Shown here: piece after piece, positions 1 to 11,034 of the stretch
Layout of the letters: every line of letters begins with the position of its first letter
How positions within the stretch are numbered: position 1 is the first letter of the stretch
NCBI GenBank assembly: GCA_903813345.2
Contig: CAIIXF020000051.1
Coordinates: forward strand, 1 to 40,403
DNA: 40,403 nt
Origin: Owenia fusiformis
Lineage: Eukaryota > Annelida > Polychaeta > Sabellida > Oweniidae
Reading direction: 5' to 3'
Notes under the pieces: model-generated
What the model saw: only the letters and a program-made list of their open reading frames with translations
Told to the model about the DNA's origin: nothing
The model's database searches: none
Translations under genes and position numbers: made by a program

Positions 1-137
1 AATTTTGAAAGAAGTTGCATCAATATTTGTAAAATTCAAAATAAATTTGTTAGCCTGTTTTAGCCAAAATGGAACCCCCCTGACTGATAACCGAAATTCG
101 TTTGGGCATCACCCCCCCCCCCCGACTGAAAGCTGGC
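1..137. repeat. Dispersed repeat with poly-C tract, first copy
   Basis: The words AATTTTGAAGAAATTG, TTGTAAAATTCAAAATAAAT, CTGACTGAAAACCGAAA and a C-run of 12-13 followed by TGAAAGCTGGC occur here and again at 1454-1593. G-runs (about 341-350 and 1147-1161) lie between, as if reverse-oriented parts of the same family. The apparent frames here are not genes. Confidence 0.65.
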
Positions 138-1453
138 ATGATTGTACCTTTTGGGATTCGATCAACTTGAGTTCTTCTGGGAAAATGAGGAGTCTTCAAT
201 GGTGCATCGACATAACATGGACTGGTGAAATACATGATGGTATCCCGATGCTAAGTCATTGGAATGGTCAATGGTGTATTTGAAAAGTGCTCACAATGGT
301 GAAAAGCTGCACGCTTTTGAAAGGTCTAGACTTTTTGGCCGGGGGGGGGGGTGACGTGCACCAACCCTTCCAAAGGGACACGATACATTTCTCGAGGGCT
401 CAGAGGGCCAGAGGTTAATTTTATGTTGTCACAGGGTATAAAAACATAGGCCATATTCAATTCCGATCATGATATTCCTAACTCTCTTCAATGAAATCTG
501 AAGTTCGAAGTCCATATCTAAACTTTGTATGATGAAACAAAACCAGAAGTCTTATATCATAAGTCTACAAAATATCCGAATGACTTAACTAATGACATTT
601 TGAAATATAAAATTTTATTGAATAATATAAACACACCAGCATCAAAAAAATCAACAAAACAATATAACAGCGACCAAACAAAATCGCTTGTTGCTCAGAT
701 GTCTATGACTTTACTGTGTCAGAGCATGATGATGAAATTACCATTCGCCTGTGTTTAATAGGCTCAAACAGAGCTTCATGCTCTTTTCGTTTCAAAATCT
801 CTTAATTTTCAAATGGGAGACGAATTCAATTTTTGTTTGAGGTGAATGCGATTTTTGTGAGATGGATTGGTCAGGACAATGCGATTTTCTTTTCGAGCGA
901 TGGACGATGGACGGTAAACACTTATCGCGTCTTCATTACGTACCCCTTCCATTAGATTGGCAATCGTACGTGTGTTTTCATTTCGAAGCATATCAATATT
1001 TAAATCTAATTCTTTCCTCAATTGCAATGCTAGATCTAGTAGTTCAGTTATTTGTGACATTTGACGAATTTATCTAAATCGCCAATCATAATCAGGCTTT
1101 GATTAGATAGGTGGCCGAAAAGGGGATCCTGTTACTAATTTTATGGAGGGGGGGGGGGGGGTGTATGTAATATTGACCACCGTCCAAACAATTATTTCCT
1201 GCACTATAGGAGAGAAGTACTCTAAAAAGGGTTTCAAAAAACTATTTTGAATCATCGTTCTGTAATTGTGCAAAGGAGCTTTTGTTTTTAGCGTAACGTA
1301 CACTGTATTTTAATTCTTGTTTGCTTAATAAGATTAATTTCAATATGATTCGCAAGTATGATCACTGCATCAAATGTGGAATTTCTTGCAATTTCTAGAC
1401 GTAGGATGGTCTAGAATGGTGCAATAAAAATAAAATCACGAGAAAGAAAAAGC
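138..1453. other. Upstream flank, repeats only
   Basis: Contains G-runs at about 341-350 and 1147-1161, and at 691-766 a repeat (TCAGAGCATGATGATGAAAT) that recurs at 25948-26026. Overlapping frames at 809-1077 on both strands show no domain. Confidence 0.4.
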
Positions 1454-1593
1454 TCAATTTTGAAGAAATTGTTGTAAAATTCAAAATAAATCTTATTTTC
1501 ATGGCTTGTTTATGCAACAATCGCAACCCCGTGACTGAAAACCGAAAAGTTTTTGGCGATCGCACCCCCCCCCCCCCAATGAAAGCTGGCTTC
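1454..1593. repeat. Dispersed repeat with poly-C tract, second copy
   Basis: This is the direct-orientation partner of 1-137, with a C-run at about 1564-1577 followed by AATGAAAGCTGGC. Base-by-base identity is moderate, with gaps. Confidence 0.65.
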
Positions 1594-2037
1594 GCCCCTG
1601 CCCTATATCAATTAATGATACATTGCATACACAATATGAACACATAGTTTTTTCATCCATTTGGTCAGACGCACAATAATAATACTATTCTTGTATCTTG
1701 CTTGATACCCGGGGCTTGATGTAACAACTTGATAGATGCCCGGGAAACAATATTTTTACTAGTTATCAGTACAGCTTGTTTGGTATTTTACAACTTTTAA
1801 ACAGTACGTGATTTATTATTCAATCGTATATGGTAAAACGTCATGGTATACGTGAACAGTTTGTTATACAAAATAATGAATAAAATAGATAAAAGATAAA
1901 AAGAAATCAGTATATTTCAGTGAAAATATGTCTAAATTATGAATGTTGATCATAATTGCTTATAACAATATACATTCATCTGATTCGATAATTACTTTAT
2001 TCTAGATTTCAATCATTAGTCTCAAGGCGTGCCAAGA

Positions 2038-2200
2038 CTTTTTGTCACACTCTAAGCACGTCTTTGCACTGCGTGTGCTTAGACGTGCCTAGAGATGTCT
2101 AGAGTTGGTTTCATCGCGTACCTAGACGTGTCAAAACTAGTCACGCCTAAGCACCCGGCGTGCTTAGACTTAGTTTCTAGACGTGCTTAGTCTAGAAATT
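2038..2200. promoter_or_regulatory. Cluster of RCGTG/ACGTC words upstream of exon 1
   Basis: Within about 160 bases, imperfect copies of CTAGACGTGCTTAG in both orientations give at least eight GCGTG/ACGTG cores (for example 2085-2095, 2125-2132, 2155-2163, 2180-2190). ACGTG/GCGTG is the core bound by bHLH-PAS factors such as HIF, but a degenerate short tandem repeat gives the same picture. It lies 0.7 kb before the ATG. The rest of 1594-2911 holds nothing recognised. Confidence 0.35.
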
Positions 2201-2911
2201 CCATTTTTCACGCAGTGTAATCCGTTTATAATGATTTTGAAAACGTTATCCATGGAGTGATTGCGTTCAAACAGTACATGTACAACAGCCAATATAAATC
2301 CTTGTATTAGAACTGCTTTGTTTCATTTGTAGGATATTTCATATGCCAAGCTGTGTGCTATTACGTTATGGGGAAATTTAGATGCTAATTTTTCCTTATT
2401 ATACACAAATAGAAGATCCTGAAACTTCACCCATAAATTTGGAATTGATTTGTCAAAATAAAAATCACCCTTTTATAAATGTGTGACGATCTATAATATA
2501 CTTATGCTATATAACAGTTAGAGGTGTTGACACAACGACATCGAACCTGTGAACCCTTGAGTATTATTCCGGGATCGGGCCTTTTATACTTAACGGTGAG
2601 CAACACCAGAAACGAGCGTTCGATTTGCTAAACGATATGCGTCACCCTTTAAATGAACTTCTACCTGTACGAATATATTCATTATACAGTATGAGTACAA
2701 TATTAATATTACTGAATCGAATTCTAGCCATTAATAAAAAGAACCACAGTACATCGTACCAAATGGAAAGTATTATTGCAATTCCATAACATGTAGTTTA
2801 AAGCGTGTGAACATGATCGTATTAAGAATACCGGAGAGGGAGTTCAACATCCTGAGCGTCATTTTTGATAATTTTATGTCGTTGAGATAATTACATACAT
2901 AGAAAACTGAC

Positions 2912-3281
2912 ATGATAAGATCAACAATCCTTTTACTTCTTATCTTACCATGTGTATCGTGTGAGACTACTAAACCACCAGCAGCTTGGAAACGAAAACC
3001 AGAGGACACTGTGGCAAACGTAGGAAATCCGATTACACTACATTGTGAGATAGATGACTTGCCTGAAGGACACAGTGTGAGATGGTATCGTGGAGAGGGT
3101 GTGGATGCAGTAGTACTCAGCAACAATAATGCAATACAACCAGTATTTGCCAGTATCTATGAAATCACTGGAAGATATAACCTCCTCATTAGGAGAGTCC
3201 AGGATAACAGGGACTTTACATATTTCACCTGTAGGGAATTGCAAGCTTCACTCGTAAGCAAAGCATCTGTCATCAAGGCTA
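2912..3281 (+). CDS. Exon 1: signal peptide and V-like Ig domain
   Basis: The frame opens with ATG at 2912 and encodes a typical signal peptide: MIRST, a hydrophobic run of Leu/Ile, then PCVSC before the mature chain. Residues about 25-123 form an Ig domain: first Cys in LHCEID, the core Trp in VRWYRG, and the second Cys in YFTC, about 60 residues apart. The exon ends at A3281 and is followed by a strong donor, GTAAGT. The split after one base (phase 1) matches the acceptor of exon 2. Signal peptide and first Ig domain sharing one exon is unusual but clear here, unless a 5' non-coding exon lies upstream. Two damaged copies of this exon lie at 18957-19750 and 20504-20692, so this intact copy is the probable functional one. 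The binding partner is unknown. Confidence 0.82.
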
Positions 3282-3941
3282 GTAAGTTATATGATTAATA
3301 TAACTTTTTATAATGCGAGTACAGGAAGGTCAAAAAGGAACCTGCATTTTCTCATATCTTTGTCATTTTACAAATTACTCCCTAATGTTTTACACATTTG
3401 TAATAGGACTTTAAACATTGTGCCTAGTCGATCAGTCGATCAGGCACATGTAATGTTTCGTGAGTGCCCGCCTCTGTACTTTTCAATGGAAAAATTTTGC
3501 ACTTCTGTTTAAATAATCTATATTTACTCATCCGTGTATATACTTCATTGATTTACAAAAATAAAAGCTACGCTATAAACACACATTCTCTGATATTTTT
3601 ACGGAAAATAGATAACTCAAACGAGTTCACGCGACCAGTTTTACCATCTCGCTCATAGCTGTGAGAAGGTATGTATAATTTGTCATAGGTTTACCTTGTA
3701 ATGGGGAATAAAAAATTCAAGTAATATAATTATTTCACGTACACAAATATGTCTGTGTGAAGTAAAATACAAAAACAATGCGTTCTATAATATTTTTGGG
3801 GTTATGGTATGAAATATCCGCTTTAAAAAAGCAATTTAATTATGATGTATCATGTGGATTAGTAGACGTTCTGATTGGATTCAATGAACAGACTGGCTAG
3901 GTTTCAATTGAATCATTTTGAATGTGTGTATTTTAAATATT

Positions 3942-4190
3942 TTAATCCACAGTGTCCAAAAACAATAATAATGCTATATTGGTAATTGGAATGATTCCAC
4001 TTACCACGATTTCAAAAAAATTGTAAATAGATAATATTATTCTTGAATTATGGTCATTTGTTTCAAGGAATCTGGAGGCTCGTTCAGCTGAGCTGACAAA
4101 ATCATCAAGATTTACGGATGGTCCATCTGTTGGCTGCTCATTGTCACTTTCAAGGAATGTTAATGGCTCTGAAACTCGGAGCCTTGCCAA
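3942..4190 (-). CDS. Conserved short frame in element copy A
   Basis: A minus-strand frame of about 82 codons includes the words PLTFLESDNEQPTDGPSVNL and DDFVSSAERA, RFLETND, then SIYNFFEI. Copy B holds the same frame at 15284-15583 with nearly identical bases in the core, so the segment has resisted change more than the rest. After FEIV lies GTAAGT (3999-4004, minus strand), a perfect splice donor, replaced by GTAGGT in copy B. Upstream, copy A has TAA where copy B has GAA, which shortens its frame. It may be an exon of the element's own protein or of a captured gene; I do not recognise it. Confidence 0.3.
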   Translation of the reverse strand: MARLRVSEPLTFLESDNEQPTDGPSVNLDDFVSSAERASRFLETNDHNSRIILSIYNFFEIVVSGIIPITNIALLLFLDTVD

Positions 4191-4775
4191 AGTTGGTATT
4201 TATTTACTTATCTGATCTTGAATTATTACCACCTTTTACAATCCAATGCATCATCGCTGATATTATGCTAAGTTATTCAGCGGTTCCGAGATTCCCATAA
4301 TACCTAGGCTACCTAAGTGTATCGCAAAACCATATTGATTGACAATATGGAGATGGACACGACGTGTGACATCAGGCTGATTGACCAATCAAAACGTTAT
4401 TAGGTTGACCTGCATAAAAAAGCAAACTACCCGTCTAGGACTTGAAATTCAATTATCTGATCGAGTGTTTCTTGAGAGTTACAATATATTATGTTATTAA
4501 ATGAACATGGAACGCAAGCAGTCATTAATACTCGTATAAATGAAATCATGCTGATGTTGATTCAAAATCAAAAATGAATTCGCGATGGAAATGCACGAAG
4601 ACCTAGTCTGGCAATGTAGGGCCGTCGTTGATTTGTCAAATTTTACTGACAAAAACATTGGGTCGGTAAAGCACGTGGCTTTCTCTTGGGTACAAGGCGG
4701 TCATAATAGAAATCAAGATAAGTAAAAGAGACCGACTTGGGTAAGGCTATGAAACTTGATTTGTGGGTATTCCAG

Positions 4776-5967
4776 CAAGGGAAAGATCAATACCCCGTGA
4801 TTTCAGCGGGAAGTGGCGTTTCGTTCAGTGGATGAGCTGCGCGCGCACGCATAAATGTGATTATCCAATATAATTAGGGGAGGGCTATTTGAAATAGTTT
4901 TTGGTCTCAGGCGCGACCCAGGGCTGTTGTCTTAAGGACATTTCGTTGAAAATGAGCCATTCGGCTGATAATTGGTAAGAGTTTGCGATCTTATAATGTA
5001 TAACTGTTACTCAGACACATATTTTGACACGATTCTGTTGGAAATAAGCTTTGAACCGAGAGATATTCACGATTGATATGCACATTTTTGATTGTGCCAT
5101 TGCTTTTCCATTGCACAATCCATGTATTGATAGAAGAAACATTAATAATGCAGATTGGTTTACCTTCAATACATGGCAGACACTACATATCGGTCTATTA
5201 ATACCAGTTTGTGCCTTAAATAGTTTTATATTTCCATCCACGGCCTGGAGCCTGGGTGTGTTTGTCTCTTATGTGTATGCTTGTGCATGGACTTCTAATC
5301 ACTAGCAGAATTTAACATGATGCAAACTCGACATTATAACTCATGCTGTAACATTTTGACTTCGCTGGAAAACAATAGGAATTATTTTTCTTGCCAATCA
5401 ATCATGAATCACAATCAAAATTTCAGAATGAGCAATCAGGCAATGATCCAAATCAAGTTATAACATTATATGATATTCAGCAAGAAGTCCGGTAGAAATA
5501 CAGAATATTTAAACATCAAAGCTGAAAGTTAAAAGCTAATCTGTCAATTTTCTGTCTGCAAAAGAGCGTTTACATTTGACACAATAACAGACTGAGGCTT
5601 TGAAATCTAGGATTCCCCAGGAAAATATGACGTCATACTAATTAGCATAAGGATTTCCCTATTGGTTTGGGTCGAGCCTTGTTCGAAAACACAATCCATA
5701 AATACATGCTAATTTCTAAGGAGATAGGAAGTGTATAACGTGTTTATCGATTTTGTTTAAATATTTAATCAATTATCAAATTGTTTAAGTGGATAAAGTG
5801 GTCACACTTGCTTCAATTCATAGCGAAATCGACGGATAGAAACTGACCGAATTCCCGATATCCTACCCCGTATTACTGTAGGCTATAAGCACAGTGACCT
5901 ACAGAGGGCGCTATCACAAACAACTACTGCACGAACCGATAAATTCCCGGGTATTGTAACGCCCTTG
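4776..5967. mobile_element. Nested 1.2 kb element, CAAGGG ends, ATTCCAG target duplication
   Basis: The element begins CAAGGG and ends CCCTTG. Its termini share an imperfect inverted repeat (CAATACCC near the left end, GGGTATTG near the right). It is flanked by ATTCCAG at 4769-4775 and 5968-5974 (an eighth base differs). Copy B has the empty site: a single TATTCCAG followed by GTGGGT (about 17051). Short inverted ends starting CA and a 7-8 base duplication suggest a hAT- or P-like non-autonomous element. Two in-frame stretches (5011-5305, both strands) do not resemble transposase. Confidence 0.72.
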
Positions 5968-6104
5968 ATTCCAGTGGGTCGATGGGTCTTTTACTTTGAA
6001 TTCACTTCATTGGCGTACCTAATTTCAACATTTTCATTGTCATCATTACATGTCATGGACCCGTTTTTCAAATTAACAGTATTAGCGATAAAACCATAGT
6101 TTTT

Positions 6105-6305
6105 TCATCTGTAATGGCATTTTCCAGTTGATGGGTTTATATATAGTATTTTCAATTTTTCATGATGGTGTCTTGTAATGGGGTGGCTAATTACTTTACT
6201 GAATGAGGAATGTTTATCCAAACAATGGATACAAAGAAAATCTGGCCAGTTGTCCATTAGTAAATAAATCATCATGATAAAAGTATAATTAATTATAGCA
6301 TCCAT
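6105..6305 (-). CDS. Conserved 66-codon frame in element copy A
   Basis: This minus-strand frame starts with ATG (MDAIINYTFIMMIYLLMDNW) and continues PDFLCIHCLDKHSSFSKVIS to a stop. Copy B has the same frame, start, stop and length at 17592-17792, with about eight substitutions and no gap. Preservation of an open frame of equal length in two separately inserted copies hints at coding, but the two copies are similar overall and the frame is short, so chance is not excluded. No family recognised. Confidence 0.22.
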   Translation of the reverse strand: MDAIINYTFIMMIYLLMDNWPDFLCIHCLDKHSSFSKVISHPITRHHHEKLKILYINPSTGKCHYR

Positions 6306-6620
6306 TTGTCACCGTTCTGAATCCAAATGATACATAGTGGCATCCATTTTATACATATATGTTGACGTTTATGAAATGTTTTTCAAATATCTTCCCTATA
6401 ACAGGAATATGGTTACTGAAACTTTCACACATTGTCATACTATGTATATTGAATATGTATGCAAGATTTCAAGTCACAATGTTAAGTAGAAACTCTGAGA
6501 TCACGTACCTCGATTTGCTGTCATATTTTTGCAATGATCCCATTCCCTATAACGTACGCGAACACCCACGATACATTACATATAAATGACTCCATCCACA
6601 TAGATCGACTAGCCACAGTG

Positions 6621-7450
6621 TAAAACAACATAACCACATGCTCCATGTGTGGGTATCATTTCCCTGTAGACAAACCTGCACAAGTTGTTAATGACCCAAC
6701 TGCATTTCTCAGCAGGTATTTCTGAATGACACTGATGAACTCCCTTTTGAGGTCTGCAATTGTCCTAAAGGAATTTTTGTCGGAGGGAAATTTTGGATGA
6801 CGTGTGCCGGTTTGCCTACAGCGCAATACTGGTCACTTTGGCATGTTGTTCAAAGTACTATAACATTGTGACTATGTCTTATGGTTGTGAAATATGGTAG
6901 GGAGTAATTCCCCAAAATGACAAAGATGTGAGGAAAATAGCGACAGGGTTTCCGCTTTTTGACCACCTGTATATCCAGTACACAAGTACATCATCTCATA
7001 TAAACGGTAAGTGTAGTACGGGTATGATATGTCGGAAGTTATTGATACAGTAGAGAGATTTCGCACTGTGTGAAAGTACAACTTACATTGTTAATTAGTA
7101 CCTCAACTGAAATACTCGATTCTGATTGGTTGATTAGCGGTCAACAATATGTACTGTTGACCGCTACTAGGTACTGTTGACCGCTACTTTTGAAAATAAG
7201 TTTCATGACGTCATATTGTTTAAAGAAAAAACATGGTAGACGGTCATTTTTGTAAACGTTGATGAAAGTGATATTATGACTACTAGACGACAAGTATAGC
7301 AAAAATACAAATAGAAACGTAAAATTAACATTAAATTACTAACGAGTACGCATTGCTGGTGTGGTTCGGCGAAAAGATTGTGAAATGAAGCCATGCCGAT
7401 TGATGATTGTCGTCTATGTGTGTATTATTAGTTTCTTCGGACTAACAAAA
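6621..7450. other. Intron 1 sequence with a 20-bp direct repeat
   Basis: No gene is seen. At 7151-7188 the word GTACTGTTGACCGCTACT occurs twice in tandem, and GCGGTCAACA at 7138-7147 is its inverted partner. TGTTGAC words recur in the hairpin that follows, so this is probably the left part of the same repetitive element (about 7107-7625). Two minus-strand frames (6872-7081, 7203-7394) look like chance. Confidence 0.4.
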
Positions 7451-7617
7451 CAATTGTAGACCTCTCCATTCGGTCAACCGTCAAAATTATATACCTCGAC
7501 TGTAAACCTTGAAACTACTGTTGACCTCGACCTTCGGTCTCTGTCAACAGTAGTTACTCGGTTTACAGTCTCGGTATACAATTTTGCCGGTTGACCGAAT
7601 GGAGATGTCAACAATTA
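7451..7617. repeat. Hairpin repeat, 75-bp arms
   Basis: The arm 7451-7525 pairs with 7543-7617 with a few mismatches (CCATTCGGTCAACCG against CGGTTGACCGAATGG; CGACTGTAAACC against GGTTTACAGTC), leaving a 17-base loop. It is part of a repetitive foldback element; no target duplication was resolved. Confidence 0.75.
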
Positions 7618-7689
7618 TTGTATAACGTATACTTAATATACTTATAAGTAAACGTACAAGGTGTTTCATAATGTGGGGTTTTCGTCAGG

Positions 7690-8460
7690 AAACAAGCCAT
7701 AAAATGACAAATCCAGAACAGGAACGTGGTCATATTGTAAATAATAAGGTTTCAAACGCAATGTCGTTAGACGACTACGTATGAATTCTATGGACGGTAA
7801 CGTATTGTATTAGATGTACATTAGATATTAAGCGGACAGTTACGCGCATGTACAGGTACATCTTTCAAGTTAAGGTTGCTAGTTCTGATAGCCTCCTTCC
7901 ATGTAATTGTTATAATGGGTAACAAATGAAATATTGAATCGCTTATATTTGTTTTCAGGACTCGCAAGAGACACTCTTGTTTGAGCTTCTATAGGGCAAG
8001 GAAAAATTGTGTCTTGCTTTATTAATGAAACCAATTTAAGTCAAAAAGATAGCAATGAAGAGGCAAAAGAAGAATTAGCATCAGGTAATGAAGAATATGA
8101 CAAAATTAATAACAATGAATCTGGGATACATATTTGAACGAGGTTCGCGTAACCGTCAATCAATTTTTTGGCGTAACCGCAAATTAAAAATACAATATTA
8201 TGGCTTAAGTAGAACATATTAGGTGGTTTCCAATGCTCAATTGGCTTTTTATGGTCGTATGTAGGTCACATCTATATACCCCGAGGTCGTTAGGCAATGT
8301 ACAAAAATCGTTCATCCTTTCATTGATACACAGTAGAAGAAAATACTGCACCAAACTTAGTTTTCTGTTCCATCGCCGCCATTTTATTGGATAAATCGGT
8401 GATCGTAGTCGTCTAATCTCGTTTTCAGAGGTGTCGTAACCGTCATGCTATAACACCGTG
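7690..8460. repeat. Dispersed repeat sharing an end with 19185-19631
   Basis: The right end CATGCTATAACACCGTG (8443-8459 or so), preceded by CTCGTTTTCAGAGGTGTCGTAACC, matches the right end of the 447-base element at 19185-19631. The block CATAAAATGACAAATCCAGAACAGGAACG also occurs in both (about 7700 and 19537). The left border here is not resolved. No open frame of note. Confidence 0.55.
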
Positions 8461-8470
8461 ATATACAGTA

Positions 8471-9385
8471 CAGGGTGTTAAAAAAACGCAACCCAAAGAA
8501 ATCGCTATATCTTGGAAAATACTTATCCAATTATGTTCATATTTTCAGGAAAGAAAGGAGAGACTGTGTATGTATAGCCCCTGTTGTTGGTTAGTTGTAA
8601 AACTTGATGTCTTGGACACTTGCTCAAAAGACAGTTGTACTAGCAAAATACGAAAATCGCTAATGGAAAATCACTATATCTTGGAAAATACTAATTCAAT
8701 TATATTCATTTTTTCAGGAAAAGAAAGAAGAGACTGTGTATGTATATCCCCTGTTGTCAGTGAGTTGGAAAACATGATGCCTTGGACACCTGCTCAAATG
8801 ACAGTTGTACTAGTAAAATATGAAAACACAGTAAGAGGTGAATGCCACAGTAATAAAACCAAATAACTTTCTAACCATGGTGTTTTGGCAGTACAGATTT
8901 GACACAAATTATCCTCATTTAATGTGTGGTGAATTAATGGAGTTTCATCAAAATCACTTTAGGGACTTTACAGTCATGGTCAAAATGCCTTCTTAAGTCT
9001 TTCTGAACCAGGGCGTTTGACTGCGATTTGAAAGCATTTCGACCATGACTGTAAAGTCCCAGAAGTGATTTTGATTTCATTCTACAGATTCACCATACAG
9101 TGGATGCAAATGATCTGTGCCAAATTTGAAGAGCCAAAACACTATGGTTAGGAAGTTATTTAGTTTTTTTGCGGTTGCAGTCACCCCTGACTGCGTTTTT
9201 CGTATTTTCCTAGTACAACTGTCTTTTGAGCAGGTGTCCAAGGCATCATGTTTTGCAACTAACCATTTACAGGAGCTATACACACACAGTCTCTTCTTTG
9301 CTTCCTGAAAATATATGAACATAATTGAGCCAGTATTTCTCAAGATATAGTGATTTCTTTGGGTTGCGTTTTTTTGAACACCCTG
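8471..9385. mobile_element. Foldback MITE, CAGGGTGTT ends, TA target site
   Basis: The ends read CAGGGTGTTMAAAAAAACGC inward (8471 and 9385), with TA at 8469-8470 and 9386-8387 equivalent (9386-9387). Nearly the whole element is one imperfect inverted repeat: the inner arms GGGACTTTACAGTCATGGTC (8962-8981) and its complement (9041-9060) close on a loop of about 45 bases. The left arm is longer because a 169-base unit is duplicated (8505 and 8674). The TA site and CAGGGTG ends are as in mariner-related MITEs. Apparent frames 8570-8866 (+) and 9077-9460 (-) are the two arms of the palindrome, not genes. Confidence 0.82.
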
Positions 9386-9387
9386 TA

Positions 9388-11034
9388 CATATGTTTTAGA
9401 CCCATCTCTTCTCAAATTGACTTTTTGGAGATGCTCGTTATCAAACACCCTGTATGTCATTTGTTGAGCTACTGAATGGGTCTTTTCCAGGAATTGCTAG
9501 AACCTACTGGTTTGATTGGTGTTTCAAATTGATGGTTAAAGTATTTGGTTTGATATAGTTCCTACTCAGCCAATTAATTTAAAAAATGCACGTGCAGATG
9601 ACAGTACATTCAAAGTCTCTAGTTGATGGAGCTTTTCTATATCGGGAATATTTATGTTCCATACAATTTAAAGACATATTAAGCAGACTTCTCCGTGGCA
9701 TTTTTTCTTTATTCCTTTTTGTTTTGAATTTTTTACACCATAACTTTAAATAACTACTCAATATGCAACTTTTCACCACGTAGTATTTTTAAAAAAATTG
9801 ACAGATATAATACATATTGGTAAGACGAAATGTTCGAGGAAAATTCACCGTCCTGGTTGCGCAAAATATAGAAAACGTGAAATTATCATAAAAACCTGTA
9901 AAAATAGATTGAAGGGGGTGATATTCATTTTAATGTGCCTTTCACTACTACAGGGTAGCCATAGTTTTGGTAATGGTTTACTATTCAGTAACATGCTGTC
10001 ACTTGAGACAAAACTTGACACTAAATAATCACTCGAAATAAACGATATGAATTCTTCATATTTTTTTCTTTTGTAATACATCCATTCTTGAAAATTAGCA
10101 TTCAAAGCTTTTCAATGCAATCATGAATTTAGTGATCTGACCCTTAAAAACTTTTCAGGGGGAATAGTTTGTCCACCTGTAGCCCTTAGGTGTATCATCT
10201 TTTTCTAGCCATATTTTCCTAGGCCTGCTGGAATACCTATTTCAGTGTGCAAGTTTAGCATTGTTTTCCCATAGATCATTTGAGTTCTCATGTCAATAAA
10301 TGGAAATAAAAATGATAGAGTAGTTTATTTTATTGTAAAAATCAAAAAATAAAACAAGGTTTGGTCAGGAAGGGAACAGGTGAAATCCTTGGGATATATG
10401 AATTAATTAATTATAAGTTAGAAACATATTCATGTTTCTACAATTTAGGGTAACCCTGTGTATTATTCTACTTTGCATGGTTATACCCGTGCAAAATATT
10501 ACAAAATGTTATTTACTTATTATCATAATTTAATGTGACAATATCAGTCTTATCTTCAAATGGTACCGTCCCAACAGACCCACTTCTCTGCCCCCATCAG
10601 AATCAAACTTATTTTACATCTAGAGTATCCTCACAAATGTACTTCACAATAATATTTCAAAATTAGGTCAAATGATGAGCCAATGAGGTCACTGGGTGCA
10701 AAAAGGTTAAGTTGGTAAAATCAATCTAATGATCAACTAATTTCCTTAAACATACCTAAATAAAATCAAATCATGAGTTAAACCTGACTTTACATTTATT
10801 TCCATGGGGAATAGGTATCTTGATAGCCTTTGAGTAGTATCTACACCATACTTAACACAAGGAAAATGTTTGATTTTTTTTAGTCAAAACACATGTACTG
10901 GTATACTGTCAAAATATTGTATTGTAATATATTTGATATTAATATTCTAAAGCTTTGATACAACATATTAGTATTTATTGAATTTCTATGGGTACCAATA
11001 GGTACAGTTGCTGAAAGTTGAAAGTACAGTTTCA
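9388..11034. other. AT-rich intron sequence, no feature recognised
   Basis: A second CACCCTGTA word occurs at about 9448, perhaps a relic of a related element. Frames at 9579-9779, 9798-10028 and 9845-10105 overlap on opposite strands, are low in complexity and match nothing known. Otherwise nothing is seen. Confidence 0.4.

Larger units (their letters stand above)
3416..6620. mobile_element. Long-TIR DNA element, copy A (about 3.2 kb)
   Basis: The right end (6553-6620) is the inverted complement of the left end of copy B, and the left end here (CATTGTGCCTAGTCGATC) matches the reversed right end, so the element has terminal inverted repeats beginning CAYTGTG..TAGTCGATC and extending about 60 bases, partly deleted at this left end. 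Flanks do not resemble those of copy B, so the two are separate insertions, not one segmental duplication. TAAA occurs at both borders (3412-3415, 6621-6624) and may be part of a target duplication. The element carries a 1.2 kb nested insertion (4776-5967). No recognisable transposase is present; two short minus-strand frames are conserved with copy B. Confidence 0.75.

Noticed and set aside
8570-9460. Frames of 98 and 127 codons on opposite strands with shared words
   Set aside because: They are the two arms of one foldback element, so the similarity comes from the palindrome, not from genes.
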